A DNA stretch of 15,816 bases from contig JAAXUD010000012.1 of assembly GCA_013336205.1 (NCBI GenBank), positions 1-15,816 on the forward strand, written 5' to 3'. The stretch comes from Lentimicrobium sp. (lineage in GTDB: Bacteria > Bacteroidota > Bacteroidia > Bacteroidales > Lentimicrobiaceae). The notes under the pieces are model-generated. The model was not told where the DNA came from. It did not search any database and saw only the letters and a list, made by a program, of their open reading frames with translations. Shown piece by piece: positions 7,018 through 14,850 of this stretch. Each line of letters begins with the position of its first letter. The first letter of the stretch is position 1. Made by a program: the position numbers and the translations under genes.

Positions 7018-7212
7018 ATGAGCGTAGTTGTTGTCCTGATAGGTTTTAGTATTCTGGTAGCAGCCGGCTTTTTGCTGGCTTTTTTGTGGGCTGTCAGATC
7101 GGGGCAATACGACGACGATGTCTCTCCCTCTGTAAGAATGCTTTTCGATAAACATATTGATAATGAGAATAATAAGTCCAACGATTCTAGTGCAAACCCA
7201 AACAATGTTTAG
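7018..7212 (+). CDS. ccoS: cbb3 oxidase maturation protein CcoS
   Basis: 64 residues. One N-terminal membrane helix (about 3-26) runs into 'FLWAVRSGQYDD', the signature of CcoS, followed by 'SPSVRMLF' and a polar tail. Family knowledge: CcoS is needed to obtain cbb3 oxidase with its haem and copper centres in place. Length and motif order are normal apart from an Asn/Ser-rich C-terminal tail of about 15 residues. It ends 15 nt before ccoNO, so the two are surely co-transcribed. No Shine-Dalgarno is visible, as is common in Bacteroidota. Confidence 0.93.
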   Translation: MSVVVVLIGFSILVAAGFLLAFLWAVRSGQYDDDVSPSVRMLFDKHIDNENNKSNDSSANPNNV

Positions 7213-7227
7213 TTAAACCCAAGGCTT

Positions 7228-9375
7228 ATGGAATTACAGAAGTTTTACTACGACAACAAGATTGTTAAATTGTTCGCTTACGCCACTCTTTTCTGGGGTA
7301 TTGTAGGTATGCTGGTAGGAGTGCTTGCTGCGCTTCAGCTTGTGTTTCCGGCATTTAATTTCAATCTGGCTTACACAACATTTGGCCGGGTAAGACCTGT
7401 GCACACAAATGCCATCATATTCGCATTTGTGGGTAATGGGATATTTACCGGCTATTATTATTCTTTGCAGCGACTGTTAAAAACAGGTATGGCCAGCAAA
7501 TGGATGTCTTACACCCATTTCTGGGGATGGCAATTTATCATTTTACTTGCTGCAGTGACACTTTTGGCTGGTTTTACCTCCGGTAAAGAGTATGCAGAGC
7601 TGGAATGGCCGATCGATATCCTTATTGCGATTGTATGGGTAATCTTTGGCTGGAATATGATGTGGACTATCCTTAAAAGAAGGGTAAAACACATTTATGT
7701 GGCTATCTGGTTTTACATTGCAACGTTTGTAACTGTTGCAGTACTTCACATTGTGAATTCTATTGAAATTCCCTGGTCTTTACTGAAGAGTTACCCTGTT
7801 TATGCCGGCGTTCAGGATGCGCTGGTGCAATGGTGGTATGGTCACAATGCGGTGGCTTTCTTCCTTACAACTCCTTACCTGGGATTGATGTATTATTTTA
7901 TGCCAAAAGCTGCCAACAGGCCGGTATATTCCTATAAGCTGAGTATAATCCATTTCTGGGCACTTATCTTCCTTTATATCTGGGCTGGTCCGCATCACCT
8001 GCTTTATCAGTCAATCCCCAACTGGGCACAGTCGCTGGGTACCGTATTTTCAATTATGCTGATTGCGCCTTCCTGGGGTGGTATGATTAATGGTTTGTTA
8101 ACGCTCAGGGGAGCCTGGGACAAGGTGCGTGAAGAGCCGGTTTTAAAGTTCTTTGTGGTGGCTGTTACCGCTTATGGTATGTCAACCTTCGAAGGTCCTA
8201 TGCTGTCGCTGAAAAGCATCAATGCCATCAGCCACTTTACAAACTGGACGGTTGGACATGTACATATCGGAGCCCTGGGCTGGAACGGATTCCTCACTTT
8301 TGGGATGGTGTACTGGTTGTTCCCCAGAATGTTCAATACAAAATTATACTCGGTTAAACTGGCCAACCTCCATTTCTGGATGGGAACGCTGGCTATATTG
8401 TTTTACTCAATCCCATTGTACTGGGCAGGCTGGACTGAAGCTTCCATGTTCAAACAGTTTAATGAAGCCGGAGAACTGGTTTATCCAAACTTCTTACAGA
8501 TTGTTTCGCAGATAATGCCGATGTACGTCATGAGAATTTTCGGCGGAACCTTGTATTTCCTCGGTGCCATACTGATGGTTTATAACATTGCCAAGACAGT
8601 AAAAGCAGGTTCCTTTGTGGCTATGGAAGCTGATGAAGCACCTGCACTTGAAAAAGAAGGTGGCATGAAATCAGGCGAAGAATTTCACCGTTTTCTTGAA
8701 CGCAAACCTGTTCGTTTTATGATTCTGGCAATAGTGGCCATTCTCATTGGGGGTATTGTCGAGATTGTACCGACTTATCTGATCAAATCAAACATACCAA
8801 CCATTTCAAGTGTAAAACCCTACACCCCACTCGAATTACAAGGGCGTGATATCTATGTTAGTGAAGGTTGTTATAACTGTCATTCGCAGATGATCCGTCC
8901 ATTCAGGTCTGAAACTGAACGGTATGGTGAATATTCAAAGGCAGGAGAATATGTTTATGATCATCCTTTCCAATGGGGATCGAAACGCACCGGCCCGGAT
9001 TTGTGGCGTGAAGGCGTAAAAACCGGACGACTATACAAGCCCGACGCCTGGCACTTTAATCACTTTATGGATCCGCAAAAAATGAATGCCACTTCCATCA
9101 TGCCTAAGTATTCATGGCTTGCTGATTATGAGATTAACATTGAATCTACTCCTGCAAAAATCAGGGTTATGCAAACACTTGGCGTTCCATACCCGGAAGG
9201 TTATGACCTGAAAGCCAACGATGACCTGAAGGCTCAGGCAGAAATGATTGCAGCAGGTTTAAAGGCTCAGGGTATTGAAGTGGGAAGTAACAAACAGGTA
9301 ATCGCCCTTATTGCTTATATTCAACGACTCGGCACCGATATTTCGAAACCTGCAGAAACCGCAGAAACTAAATAG
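7228..9375 (+). CDS. ccoNO: cbb3 cytochrome c oxidase, fused subunits I and II (CcoN-CcoO)
   Basis: 715 residues. Residues 1 to about 465 are CcoN, the haem-copper core that reduces O2 and pumps protons: H59 and H346 (low-spin haem b), H206, H256 and H257 (CuB), H344 (haem b3), Y250 (crosslinked Tyr), and E322. Each lies one residue below the Pseudomonas stutzeri CcoN number as I remember it. A charged linker (about 462-495) leads to CcoO: one membrane helix (about 496-515), then a monohaem cytochrome c domain with C548-Y-N-C551-H552 and M625 in 'SIMPKYSWL'. The N/O fusion is typical of Bacteroidota and some other groups. All ligands are present, so the enzyme should be active. It is followed by ccoQ after 9 nt and is the centre of the locus. 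The reading frame shows no sign of disruption. Confidence 0.97.
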   Translation: MELQKFYYDNKIVKLFAYATLFWGIVGMLVGVLAALQLVFPAFNFNLAYTTFGRVRPVHTNAIIFAFVGNGIFTGYYYSLQRLLKTGMASKWMSYTHFWGWQFIILLAAVTLLAGFTSGKEYAELEWPIDILIAIVWVIFGWNMMWTILKRRVKHIYVAIWFYIATFVTVAVLHIVNSIEIPWSLLKSYPVYAGVQDALVQWWYGHNAVAFFLTTPYLGLMYYFMPKAANRPVYSYKLSIIHFWALIFLYIWAGPHHLLYQSIPNWAQSLGTVFSIMLIAPSWGGMINGLLTLRGAWDKVREEPVLKFFVVAVTAYGMSTFEGPMLSLKSINAISHFTNWTVGHVHIGALGWNGFLTFGMVYWLFPRMFNTKLYSVKLANLHFWMGTLAILFYSIPLYWAGWTEASMFKQFNEAGELVYPNFLQIVSQIMPMYVMRIFGGTLYFLGAILMVYNIAKTVKAGSFVAMEADEAPALEKEGGMKSGEEFHRFLERKPVRFMILAIVAILIGGIVEIVPTYLIKSNIPTISSVKPYTPLELQGRDIYVSEGCYNCHSQMIRPFRSETERYGEYSKAGEYVYDHPFQWGSKRTGPDLWREGVKTGRLYKPDAWHFNHFMDPQKMNATSIMPKYSWLADYEINIESTPAKIRVMQTLGVPYPEGYDLKANDDLKAQAEMIAAGLKAQGIEVGSNKQVIALIAYIQRLGTDISKPAETAETK

Positions 9376-9384
9376 ACAGGAAAC

Positions 9385-9582
9385 ATGGGAATTGTAACAC
9401 GTTTATTTAACGAAATTGAAGGCATTTACTGGTTTCCTTTAATATCACTGGTAATTTTCATTTCGCTCTTTCTAGTAATGGTTATTCATACCCTTACGAT
9501 GAGCAGGAAACGCGACCAGGAACTGAGCCGTATGCCGCTCGATAACGATGAACAGCAAGAATTCATGAATCGAAAACATTGA
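9385..9582 (+). CDS. ccoQ: cbb3 oxidase small subunit CcoQ
   Basis: 65 residues with one membrane helix (about 15-37) and a charged cytoplasmic tail 'MSRKRDQELSRMPLDNDEQQ'. Identification rests on size, topology and position between ccoNO and ccoP; the sequence of CcoQ is poorly conserved. CcoQ stabilises the CcoP-core association in other bacteria. AGGAAAC just before ATG 9385 is one of the better ribosome-binding sites of the locus. It ends 12 nt before ccoP. Confidence 0.85.
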   Translation: MGIVTRLFNEIEGIYWFPLISLVIFISLFLVMVIHTLTMSRKRDQELSRMPLDNDEQQEFMNRKH

Positions 9583-9594
9583 AAAACACAGATT

Positions 9595-10227
9595 ATGAGC
9601 AATACAGATGAAACAAAACTGCCTCATGGTGAACCCGAGATAGATGAGTTAACCAACGACAGATACCTGACTGACCATGAATATGATGGAATCAGGGAGC
9701 TCGATAATAAGCTGCCTGCCTGGTGGTTATATCTTTTCTATTTTACAATTGTCTTTGCCCTCGTGTACCTGGTTGGCTATCATTTAGCCGAATGGTGGCC
9801 TTTGCAGGACGATGAATATAAAAATGAAATTGCCGCGGTGGCTGAAATTAAAAAAGCGACTCCGGTTGAAACACTTGACCTTGAGAATCTGATTCCTCTG
9901 ACTGCTGAGGCTGATCTGGCTGCCGGCAAGGAGACCTTCGACAAGATTTGTGTTACCTGTCATGGTAAGTTTGGTGAAGGGCTTGTTGGTCCTAACTTTA
10001 CCGATATGTACTGGATTCATGGTGACTCAACAAATAATAAGGTAACAATCAGGAATCTTTATGATGTTGTCATCACCGGAGTAATTGAGAAAGGTATGAT
10101 TTCATATAAAGATCAGCTTTCTCCGGTTCAGATTCAACAGGTGCTGAGCTTCATAATTTCACTTCAGGGAACCAATCCGGCAAACCAGAAAAAGCCAGAG
10201 GGTAAGAAATACGATACTTTTGGCTGA
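9595..10227 (+). CDS. ccoP: cbb3 oxidase subunit III CcoP, monohaem type
   Basis: 210 residues. Residues ~28-64 ('DGIRELDNKLPAWWLYLFYFTIVFALVYLVGYH') are the FixP N-terminal domain with one membrane helix. A single cytochrome c domain follows (about 107-192) with C119-V-T-C122-H123 and the likely Met ligand M168 in 'EKGMISYKDQLSPVQIQQV'. Proteobacterial CcoP usually has two haem c domains and about 290-310 residues; the missing domain and shorter length are consistent with each other, and the frame ends cleanly, so this is a natural short form rather than a truncation. The subunit passes electrons from soluble or lipid-anchored cytochromes to CcoO. A strong hairpin follows the gene. Confidence 0.94.
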   Translation: MSNTDETKLPHGEPEIDELTNDRYLTDHEYDGIRELDNKLPAWWLYLFYFTIVFALVYLVGYHLAEWWPLQDDEYKNEIAAVAEIKKATPVETLDLENLIPLTAEADLAAGKETFDKICVTCHGKFGEGLVGPNFTDMYWIHGDSTNNKVTIRNLYDVVITGVIEKGMISYKDQLSPVQIQQVLSFIISLQGTNPANQKKPEGKKYDTFG

Positions 10228-10275
10228 TAATAGCTGGTTATAATACGATACAATGCAAATTTATTTGATGAAATG

Positions 10276-10324
10276 AAAACCAATGGCCAGGGATAAATAC
10301 CCGGGGTCATTGGTTTTGTTCTGT
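10276..10324 (+). terminator. Hairpin terminator or attenuator between ccoP and ccoG
   Basis: AAAACCAATG (10276-10285) pairs perfectly with CATTGGTTTT (10308-10317); GGG (10290-10292) and CCC (10300-10302) add an inner stem. T-rich sequence (TTTTGTTCTGTTTT) follows. No clear promoter is seen between it and ccoG (ATG 10341), so partial read-through would set the ratio of enzyme subunits to assembly factors. Confidence 0.7.
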
Positions 10325-10340
10325 TTTAAATACTTCTAAA

Positions 10341-11756
10341 ATGAATGAATTTGAAGATAATGAATCTTTTCGCGACAGGGTTTCCACCATTGCCGAAGAT
10401 GGGAAACGATTGTGGGTTTATCCAAAACGTCCTGCTGGCAAACTTTATAACTACAGGCATGTAGTTGCTTATCTGCTTCTGCTGTTTTTCTTTATCACGC
10501 CTTTCATTGAAGTAAATGGAGATCCGATAATTTTACTCAATTTCCTCGAGCGTCGGTTTATTATTTTCGGAGTCGTATTTTTTCCACAGGATTTCCATCT
10601 TTTTGTACTCTCCATGATCACATTTATTGTTTTCGTGGTCTTGTTCACCGTAATTTTCGGACGAATCTTCTGCGGCTGGATTTGCCCGCAAACCATCTTT
10701 ATGGAGTTTATCTTCCGACAGATAGAATACCTGATTGAAGGCAACAACAGCCGTCAGCGGAAGCTGGATGAAAAAGCAATGGATTTCGATAAATTATGGC
10801 GGAAATCGCTTAAACATCTCATTTTTTTCCTTATTTCACTGGTAACTGTTTATTTCTTCCTTGCCTATATTTTTGGGATGGATAAGGTCCGCGAACTTGT
10901 TGCTGAGGGACCCGCTGCTCATTTGGCCGGGTTTATTGGTATGTTGGTTCTTGCCGGAGTTCATTACCTGGTATTTGCCAAATTGCGCGAGCAGGTTTGT
11001 ATAATTATCTGCCCTTATGGAAGACTGCAAGGAGTGTTGCTTGACAGAAATTCCATTAATGTCAGCTATGATTACAAGCGTGGAGAACCCCGGGCTAAAT
11101 ACAATCCACTTGAAAACCGTGATAAAGCAGAGAAAGGTGATTGTATTGATTGCAATAGTTGTGTACAGGTTTGTCCGACAGGAATCGATATAAGGCACGG
11201 CACACAACTGGAGTGCATTAACTGTACTGCCTGTATTGATGCCTGTGATAAGATAATGGAACGTGTCCACAAGCCGAAGGGATTGATAAAATATGCCTCT
11301 GAAAGGTCGATTGCAGAAGGAACGAAATTAAAATTCAATGTCAGGATTCTATTTTACTCTGTAGTACTCTCCGGCCTTTTAATACTGATTGGCTATCTGT
11401 TTTCAATCCGCACCGACATCGAATCCACAATACTACGCATGCCCGGCTCTATGTATCAGGAATATGATTCATTGCATTATAGCAACATCTATACCATTCA
11501 GTTGATTAATAAAACCCGCAAGGATCTTCCCGTTGAATTGTCGATTGATGAATCAGAAGGTGAAATTAAAATGATGGGTGGTCCGCTGGTTGTGAATAAA
11601 GGTGATGTTGGGAAAGCTACATTTCTGCTGGTTGTTGAAAAGGGGAAACTGAAATCATCATCGACAGAAATCGAATTCAAGGTCAAAAGCGAAGGTCGTG
11701 AAATGGATAAAATTAAGGCTACCTTTGTAGGACCCAATGAATTGGATAATAAATAG
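10341..11756 (+). CDS. ccoG: cbb3 oxidase assembly iron-sulfur protein CcoG (RdxA/RdxB/FixG family)
   Basis: 471 residues. Membrane helices at about 40-56, 86-108, 158-178, 193-213 and 336-356. Cysteine motifs: FC111GWIC115P and C220-IIIC224P in or near membrane helices, then two ferredoxin-type 4Fe-4S motifs (C268, C271, C274, C278 and C292, C295, C298, C302). After the last helix a periplasmic beta-rich domain (about 365-465, 'YTIQLINKTRKDLPVELSIDESEGEIKMMGG') matches the Ig-like accessory domain of the family. CcoG is proposed to reduce Cu(II) for delivery to the oxidase; this comes from the family. It starts 113 nt after ccoP, beyond the hairpin, and precedes ccoH by 88 nt. Confidence 0.95.
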   Translation: MNEFEDNESFRDRVSTIAEDGKRLWVYPKRPAGKLYNYRHVVAYLLLLFFFITPFIEVNGDPIILLNFLERRFIIFGVVFFPQDFHLFVLSMITFIVFVVLFTVIFGRIFCGWICPQTIFMEFIFRQIEYLIEGNNSRQRKLDEKAMDFDKLWRKSLKHLIFFLISLVTVYFFLAYIFGMDKVRELVAEGPAAHLAGFIGMLVLAGVHYLVFAKLREQVCIIICPYGRLQGVLLDRNSINVSYDYKRGEPRAKYNPLENRDKAEKGDCIDCNSCVQVCPTGIDIRHGTQLECINCTACIDACDKIMERVHKPKGLIKYASERSIAEGTKLKFNVRILFYSVVLSGLLILIGYLFSIRTDIESTILRMPGSMYQEYDSLHYSNIYTIQLINKTRKDLPVELSIDESEGEIKMMGGPLVVNKGDVGKATFLLVVEKGKLKSSSTEIEFKVKSEGREMDKIKATFVGPNELDNK

Positions 11757-11844
11757 TAGTTTTTCAGGAAGTCCTGTGCGTGTTTTTACGAAGGTTTTTT
11801 TCTTATTCGGTTTTTTTTGACTGAATTAATTTAACTCATAGATT

Positions 11845-12297
11845 ATGTCCTTTAAATTTAACTGGGGAACCGGAATTTTTACTTTCATTGCTTTGTTCCT
11901 GCTTGGAATGGTCGTTCTGGTATATTTCAGCATGCAGCAGCGCAACGACCTGGTAGAAACTGAGTATTATCCCCAGGGGCTTGAGTATCAAAATCAGATA
12001 GACCGGATTTCCAATGCGGATAAATTGACTGGGAAATTCATTATTGAACAAAAGGATGAAATGTTGTTGATAAAGTATCCGGATGATTTGGCAGGGAAGG
12101 ATGTAAAAGGACTGATCAATATGTTCAGACCCTCGGATATTGAAGCTGATGTTATCGATAGTCTGAAATTTGATTCCGCGCTTGTTCAGCGGATTCCTTT
12201 AGCAGAATTGAAAGCCGGGCGCTATATCGCAAAAATCAGCTGGACCATGGATGGAAAAGAGTATTATCATGAAGAAGGCGTGCGCATTGCCAAATAA
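11845..12297 (+). CDS. ccoH: cbb3 assembly protein CcoH (FixH family)
   Basis: 150 residues. One N-terminal membrane helix (about 10-30) is followed by 'DLVETEYYPQGLEYQNQIDRISNA', the FixH signature (paired Tyr, then Gln-x-x-Ile-Asp-Arg), and a periplasmic beta domain ending 'GRYIAKISWTMDGKEYYHEEGVRIAK'. Family knowledge: CcoH/FixH is a single-span protein that binds and stabilises the oxidase during and after assembly. Length is normal. ATG 11845 starts the frame close to the membrane helix, as in the family. No strong terminator follows; a 273-bp repeat-rich gap separates it from the next gene. Confidence 0.9.
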   Translation: MSFKFNWGTGIFTFIALFLLGMVVLVYFSMQQRNDLVETEYYPQGLEYQNQIDRISNADKLTGKFIIEQKDEMLLIKYPDDLAGKDVKGLINMFRPSDIEADVIDSLKFDSALVQRIPLAELKAGRYIAKISWTMDGKEYYHEEGVRIAK

Positions 12298-12400
12298 GTG
12301 CGTATTTATCTGGCTTAACTTTCGAATCAGGAAGTACTGATCAACAAACAGGACGATTGTTAACTCAATATCTGACACTCAGCAAATGTTCTGTTTTTTT

Positions 12401-12564
12401 TTACTTTGAACTTTGATCTTTGAACTTTTTACTTTGAGCTTTGAACTTTGAGCCCACCTCCACTGCGTTGCGTCGGGTAAACTTTGAGCTTTGAACTTTG
12501 AACTTTTTACTTTGAGCTTTGAACTTTTTTACTTTTGACTTTTTACTTTAGACTTTAGACTTGA
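12401..12564. repeat. 7-bp tandem repeats (CTTTGAA/CTTTGAG) before the TauE-like gene
   Basis: About twenty degenerate heptads of the type CTTTGAA, CTTTGAG, CTTTTTA fill most of this stretch, broken by a 30-bp unrelated insert (about 12451-12480). A 31-bp segment at 12418-12448 recurs exactly at 12496-12526. TACTTTTG (12530-12537), an exact -7 match, lies at the right end, with TTTG motifs 15 and 29 nt upstream, so copy-number change would move the -33 motif relative to it. Confidence 0.8.
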
Positions 12565-12570
12565 TTTTCT

Positions 12571-13290
12571 ATGTTCCTCTGGACTGCATTTTTAGTTGGC
12601 TTTATCGGAAGCGCTCACTGCGCCGGAATGTGCGGGCCTATTGCATTGGCATTGCCACTGCGGAGTGATAACTGGGCACACAGGGTGGCCGGTGGGCTTA
12701 TTTACAATTCTGGTCGCATAATTACCTATATGTTGCTGGGCGCTGTATTTGGATTGCTCGGCAAAGGCTTGCATATGGCCGGATTTCAACTGTGGGCCTC
12801 GGTGATTGTTGGGGCAATGATGATTGCATTTGTTGTAATTCCTTTGTTATTCAAACAATTGCCCTCTGTCAACACCGTGTTTGAAGGTTATTCTTCAAGG
12901 TTAATGGGAGGCTTTCGCAAGTTGTTCCGCAACGGCTCCTATCCATCCTTGTTTGGCATTGGTTTACTCAATGGCATTCTCCCGTGTGGATTGGTTTATG
13001 TAGCTGTTGCAGGTGCTTTAAATACCGGAGGCGTAAGCTCAGGAGTGATTTATATGGCTCTTTTTGGAGCCGGTACCATTCCGGTGATGCTGGCAGTTTC
13101 GCTTGCCGGAACCATGATCAGCCTCAAATTGCGTGTTTTGATAAATAAACTGTCCCCCTATGTAATTGTAATTTTGGGTGTGCTTATTATTCTCAGAGGT
13201 CTTTCCCTTGGAATTCCTTACATCAGCCCCAAAGCGGAAGCATTAACTCCTGTAGTCGAGAAAGCTCATTCATGTTGTCACCCAAAATAA
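12571..13290 (+). CDS. TauE/SafE- or DsbD_2-type membrane protein, probable copper handling for cbb3
   Basis: 239 residues, six predicted membrane helices. The first helix carries 'GSAHCAGMCGPIALALP' (H16, C17, M20, C21), the metal-site-like motif of the family often annotated as sulfite exporter TauE/SafE or cytochrome c biogenesis transmembrane region (DsbD_2). A second 'NGILPCGLVYVAVAGAL' helix is the internal counterpart. The C-terminus ends 'KAHSCCHPK', a short Cys/His tail. Family members are common next to cbb3 genes in Bacteroidota, so a role in moving copper or reductant for oxidase assembly is reasonable; sulfite export is doubtful. The exact function is inference. ATG 12571 directly follows the 7-bp repeat tract. 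Next gene starts 64 nt downstream. Confidence 0.85.
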   Translation: MFLWTAFLVGFIGSAHCAGMCGPIALALPLRSDNWAHRVAGGLIYNSGRIITYMLLGAVFGLLGKGLHMAGFQLWASVIVGAMMIAFVVIPLLFKQLPSVNTVFEGYSSRLMGGFRKLFRNGSYPSLFGIGLLNGILPCGLVYVAVAGALNTGGVSSGVIYMALFGAGTIPVMLAVSLAGTMISLKLRVLINKLSPYVIVILGVLIILRGLSLGIPYISPKAEALTPVVEKAHSCCHPK

Positions 13291-13354
13291 ATATGTGATT
13301 TTGGAATTAATTTAGAATGATTATTAATACTTTTACCAAAACAAATACTGAATT

Positions 13355-13837
13355 ATGAAAACCAGAAATTACATTGCTTTAACTATTGCAGGATTTATTA
13401 GTCTTGCAATAATGACTTCATGTGGCGGTGGTAGTAAAACCGGCACAGAATCAACTGAAGGTGATCAGGTAACTGAACAACCGGCAGAAGATGCTGCCCC
13501 CAGTGCAGAACAAATGGCATTGGGCAAAAAGATTTACGATGAGAAGTGCTTTGTTTGTCATCAGCCTAACGGACAAGGTATACCCAACGTTTTCCCAACC
13601 CTGGTAGGCTCTGATTTTCTGTTGAATCAGAAAGTTCTTGCGGTAACCCAGGTTTTGAACGGCTCTTTAAAAGTTGCTGCGAACAAAACTGTTAAATATC
13701 CGGCACCAATGCCTCCGCAGGTTGCAACACATGAAGAAGCCGTTGCTGTTATCAATTACGTCCTGAATAACTTCGGTAACAAGGGAGGATATGTTACTGT
13801 TGACCAGGTGAAAGATATAGTGATTGATCCACGATAG
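13355..13837 (+). CDS. Lipoprotein monohaem cytochrome c
   Basis: 160 residues. Signal peptide with lipobox 'LAIMTSC' (lipidated C23), a flexible Gly/Ser/Thr/Glu linker (about 24-50), then a class I cytochrome c domain: C65-F-V-C68-H69 with 'QPNGQGIPNVFPTLVGSDFL' after it, and probable Met ligand M119 in 'YPAPMPPQV'. The protein is thus a haem c tethered to a membrane, likely in the periplasm. Location as the last gene of the cbb3 locus, beside a CcoP that has only one haem, suggests that it donates electrons to the oxidase or replaces the missing CcoP domain; this is inference. A terminator follows 24 nt after the stop. Confidence 0.92.
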   Translation: MKTRNYIALTIAGFISLAIMTSCGGGSKTGTESTEGDQVTEQPAEDAAPSAEQMALGKKIYDEKCFVCHQPNGQGIPNVFPTLVGSDFLLNQKVLAVTQVLNGSLKVAANKTVKYPAPMPPQVATHEEAVAVINYVLNNFGNKGGYVTVDQVKDIVIDPR

Positions 13838-13861
13838 AGTTTCAATACATCGAATATAAGG

Positions 13862-13882
13862 AGGAGCTTCGGCTCCTTTTTT
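13862..13882 (+). terminator. UUCG-loop terminator ending the cbb3 locus
   Basis: AGGAGC (13862-13867), TTCG loop, GCTCCT (13872-13877), then a T-run to 13882. A textbook intrinsic terminator after the cytochrome gene. Confidence 0.95.
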
Positions 13883-13926
13883 GTTAACAGGAAGTAATAA
13901 TTTCTATCTCATATATCCGGCAAGCC

Positions 13927-13934
13927 TAAATTTG
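13927..13934 (+). promoter_or_regulatory. Candidate -7 box for the 14010 gene
   Basis: TAAATTTG is an exact TAnnTTTG match between the terminator and the next gene. No -33 TTTG is seen at the expected spacing, so support is limited. Confidence 0.3.
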
Positions 13935-14009
13935 TTTAATTTAGTCTTTCGAAACACATTTTTAATTGTTTTAACGCAGGATATTCATCAATCTTTAAAA
14001 ATAATGATC

Positions 14010-14681
14010 ATGAAGAAGCTATTTATCGTTGCAGTATTGGTTTTTTCGGGCCTTCTGAATTTAGTTTCTGCCCAGGAATTTACCAATTTCATTTCCTGTA
14101 AAGTTGACGGGAAAGAGTATAAGGCTGAAGCCAGGAGAATGAAGATACCGGTTTCAGGATTCGAATATCTGGCGCTTGCTTCTTTTCAGGTTAGCCCGGA
14201 TGTGCAGGTATGGATTCAACTCTATTATTTCTCAGACAGTCTGAAACCAGGAACTTATCCCATTATTTCAGAAGATGATATGGAGTCAGATGCCAAATTA
14301 AAAGCAAATCAGGATCGGGTCTGGGTTTTGGTCGACTATACTGAAGAGACCAAGGGACTTGGTCATGCTTTCCATGATGGTGAATCATTGAGTGGTACCT
14401 TAACCATCGATCAGGTTTCCAAAACATCCATCACCGGTAGTTTTGAAGCCTCATTAAAAGGAGTTTATTATGTGAAAAGAACAATGGCTACAGTAACCGG
14501 CTCAGGAATCAGAGGGAATCTGGAACGTAAGGCTTTTACAAAAGCTGGAGGAGGTATGGTAGCCAATGGGGGTGCCCATGATCATGACAATACAAAAAAG
14601 GACGATAAGACAGACTCCATTGTTCTTAGTGAAGGTAAATTCCACGTGGATTGGACTAAGCCGGAAAAAGAAGGAAAATAG
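14010..14681 (+). CDS. Secreted protein of unknown function with His/Asp-rich segment
   Basis: 223 residues from ATG 14010 (MKKLFIVAVL...NLVSAQ, signal peptide ~1-21). The frame is open back to 13881, but that region overlaps the terminator and lacks a signal-like start; ATG 14004 two codons earlier is an alternative. The mature part opens with 'FISCKVDGKEYKAEARRMKIP' and continues as alternating beta strands ('VWIQLYYFSDSLKPGTYPI', 'ESLSGTLTIDQVSKTSITGSFEASL'), a pattern seen in Bacteroidota beta-sandwich or lipocalin-like exported proteins of unknown role. Near the end 'GGAHDHDNTKKDDKTD' (about 187-202) could bind metal. I do not recognise a family with confidence. Separate promoter and flanking terminators suggest a single-gene unit. 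Confidence 0.75.
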   Translation: MKKLFIVAVLVFSGLLNLVSAQEFTNFISCKVDGKEYKAEARRMKIPVSGFEYLALASFQVSPDVQVWIQLYYFSDSLKPGTYPIISEDDMESDAKLKANQDRVWVLVDYTEETKGLGHAFHDGESLSGTLTIDQVSKTSITGSFEASLKGVYYVKRTMATVTGSGIRGNLERKAFTKAGGGMVANGGAHDHDNTKKDDKTDSIVLSEGKFHVDWTKPEKEGK

Positions 14682-14738
14682 CCGGATTGCTGGTGGTGTT
14701 TCATAACTGTATATTTCCTCAATCTGGCTTTATTTATG
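14680..14738 (+). terminator. Possible long-loop terminator
   Basis: AGCCGGATTG (14680-14689), which begins inside the stop codon, pairs with CAATCTGGCT (14720-14729) with one G-T pair; TTTATTTAT follows. The 30-nt loop makes it weaker than the others in the window. Confidence 0.45.
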
Positions 14739-14790
14739 GAAGCATGGAATGATGGAAGCATGGAATGGTGGAATGATGGAATGATAGAAG
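14736..14790. repeat. Octamer tandem repeat ATGGAAGC/ATGGAATG
   Basis: About six or seven degenerate units alternating ATGGAAGC and ATGGAATG run through this stretch, with one 7-bp unit. A simple minisatellite with no coding sense. Confidence 0.75.
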
Positions 14791-14850
14791 AATACACACA
14801 CAGAGATGTCTGTTTCTGAAATGGGTTATTTTTCTGAAAACAGAAATCAT

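Noticed and set aside
9595..10227. CcoP as a truncated or frameshifted diheme protein
   Set aside because: The frame ends cleanly after a complete cytochrome domain and no second CxxCH appears in any frame before ccoG; monohaem CcoP fits the lineage.
10836..11270. 144-residue minus-strand open frame inside ccoG
   Set aside because: It is the antisense shadow of ccoG, whose cysteine motifs are conserved on the plus strand.
11766..11777. CAGGA-AG-TCCTG as terminator after ccoG
   Set aside because: The two-base centre cannot form a normal hairpin loop and the T-rich tail is not adjacent.
13881..14009. Longer N-terminus for the 14010 gene
   Set aside because: It would start inside the T-run of the terminator and hide a good signal peptide 43 codons inside the protein.
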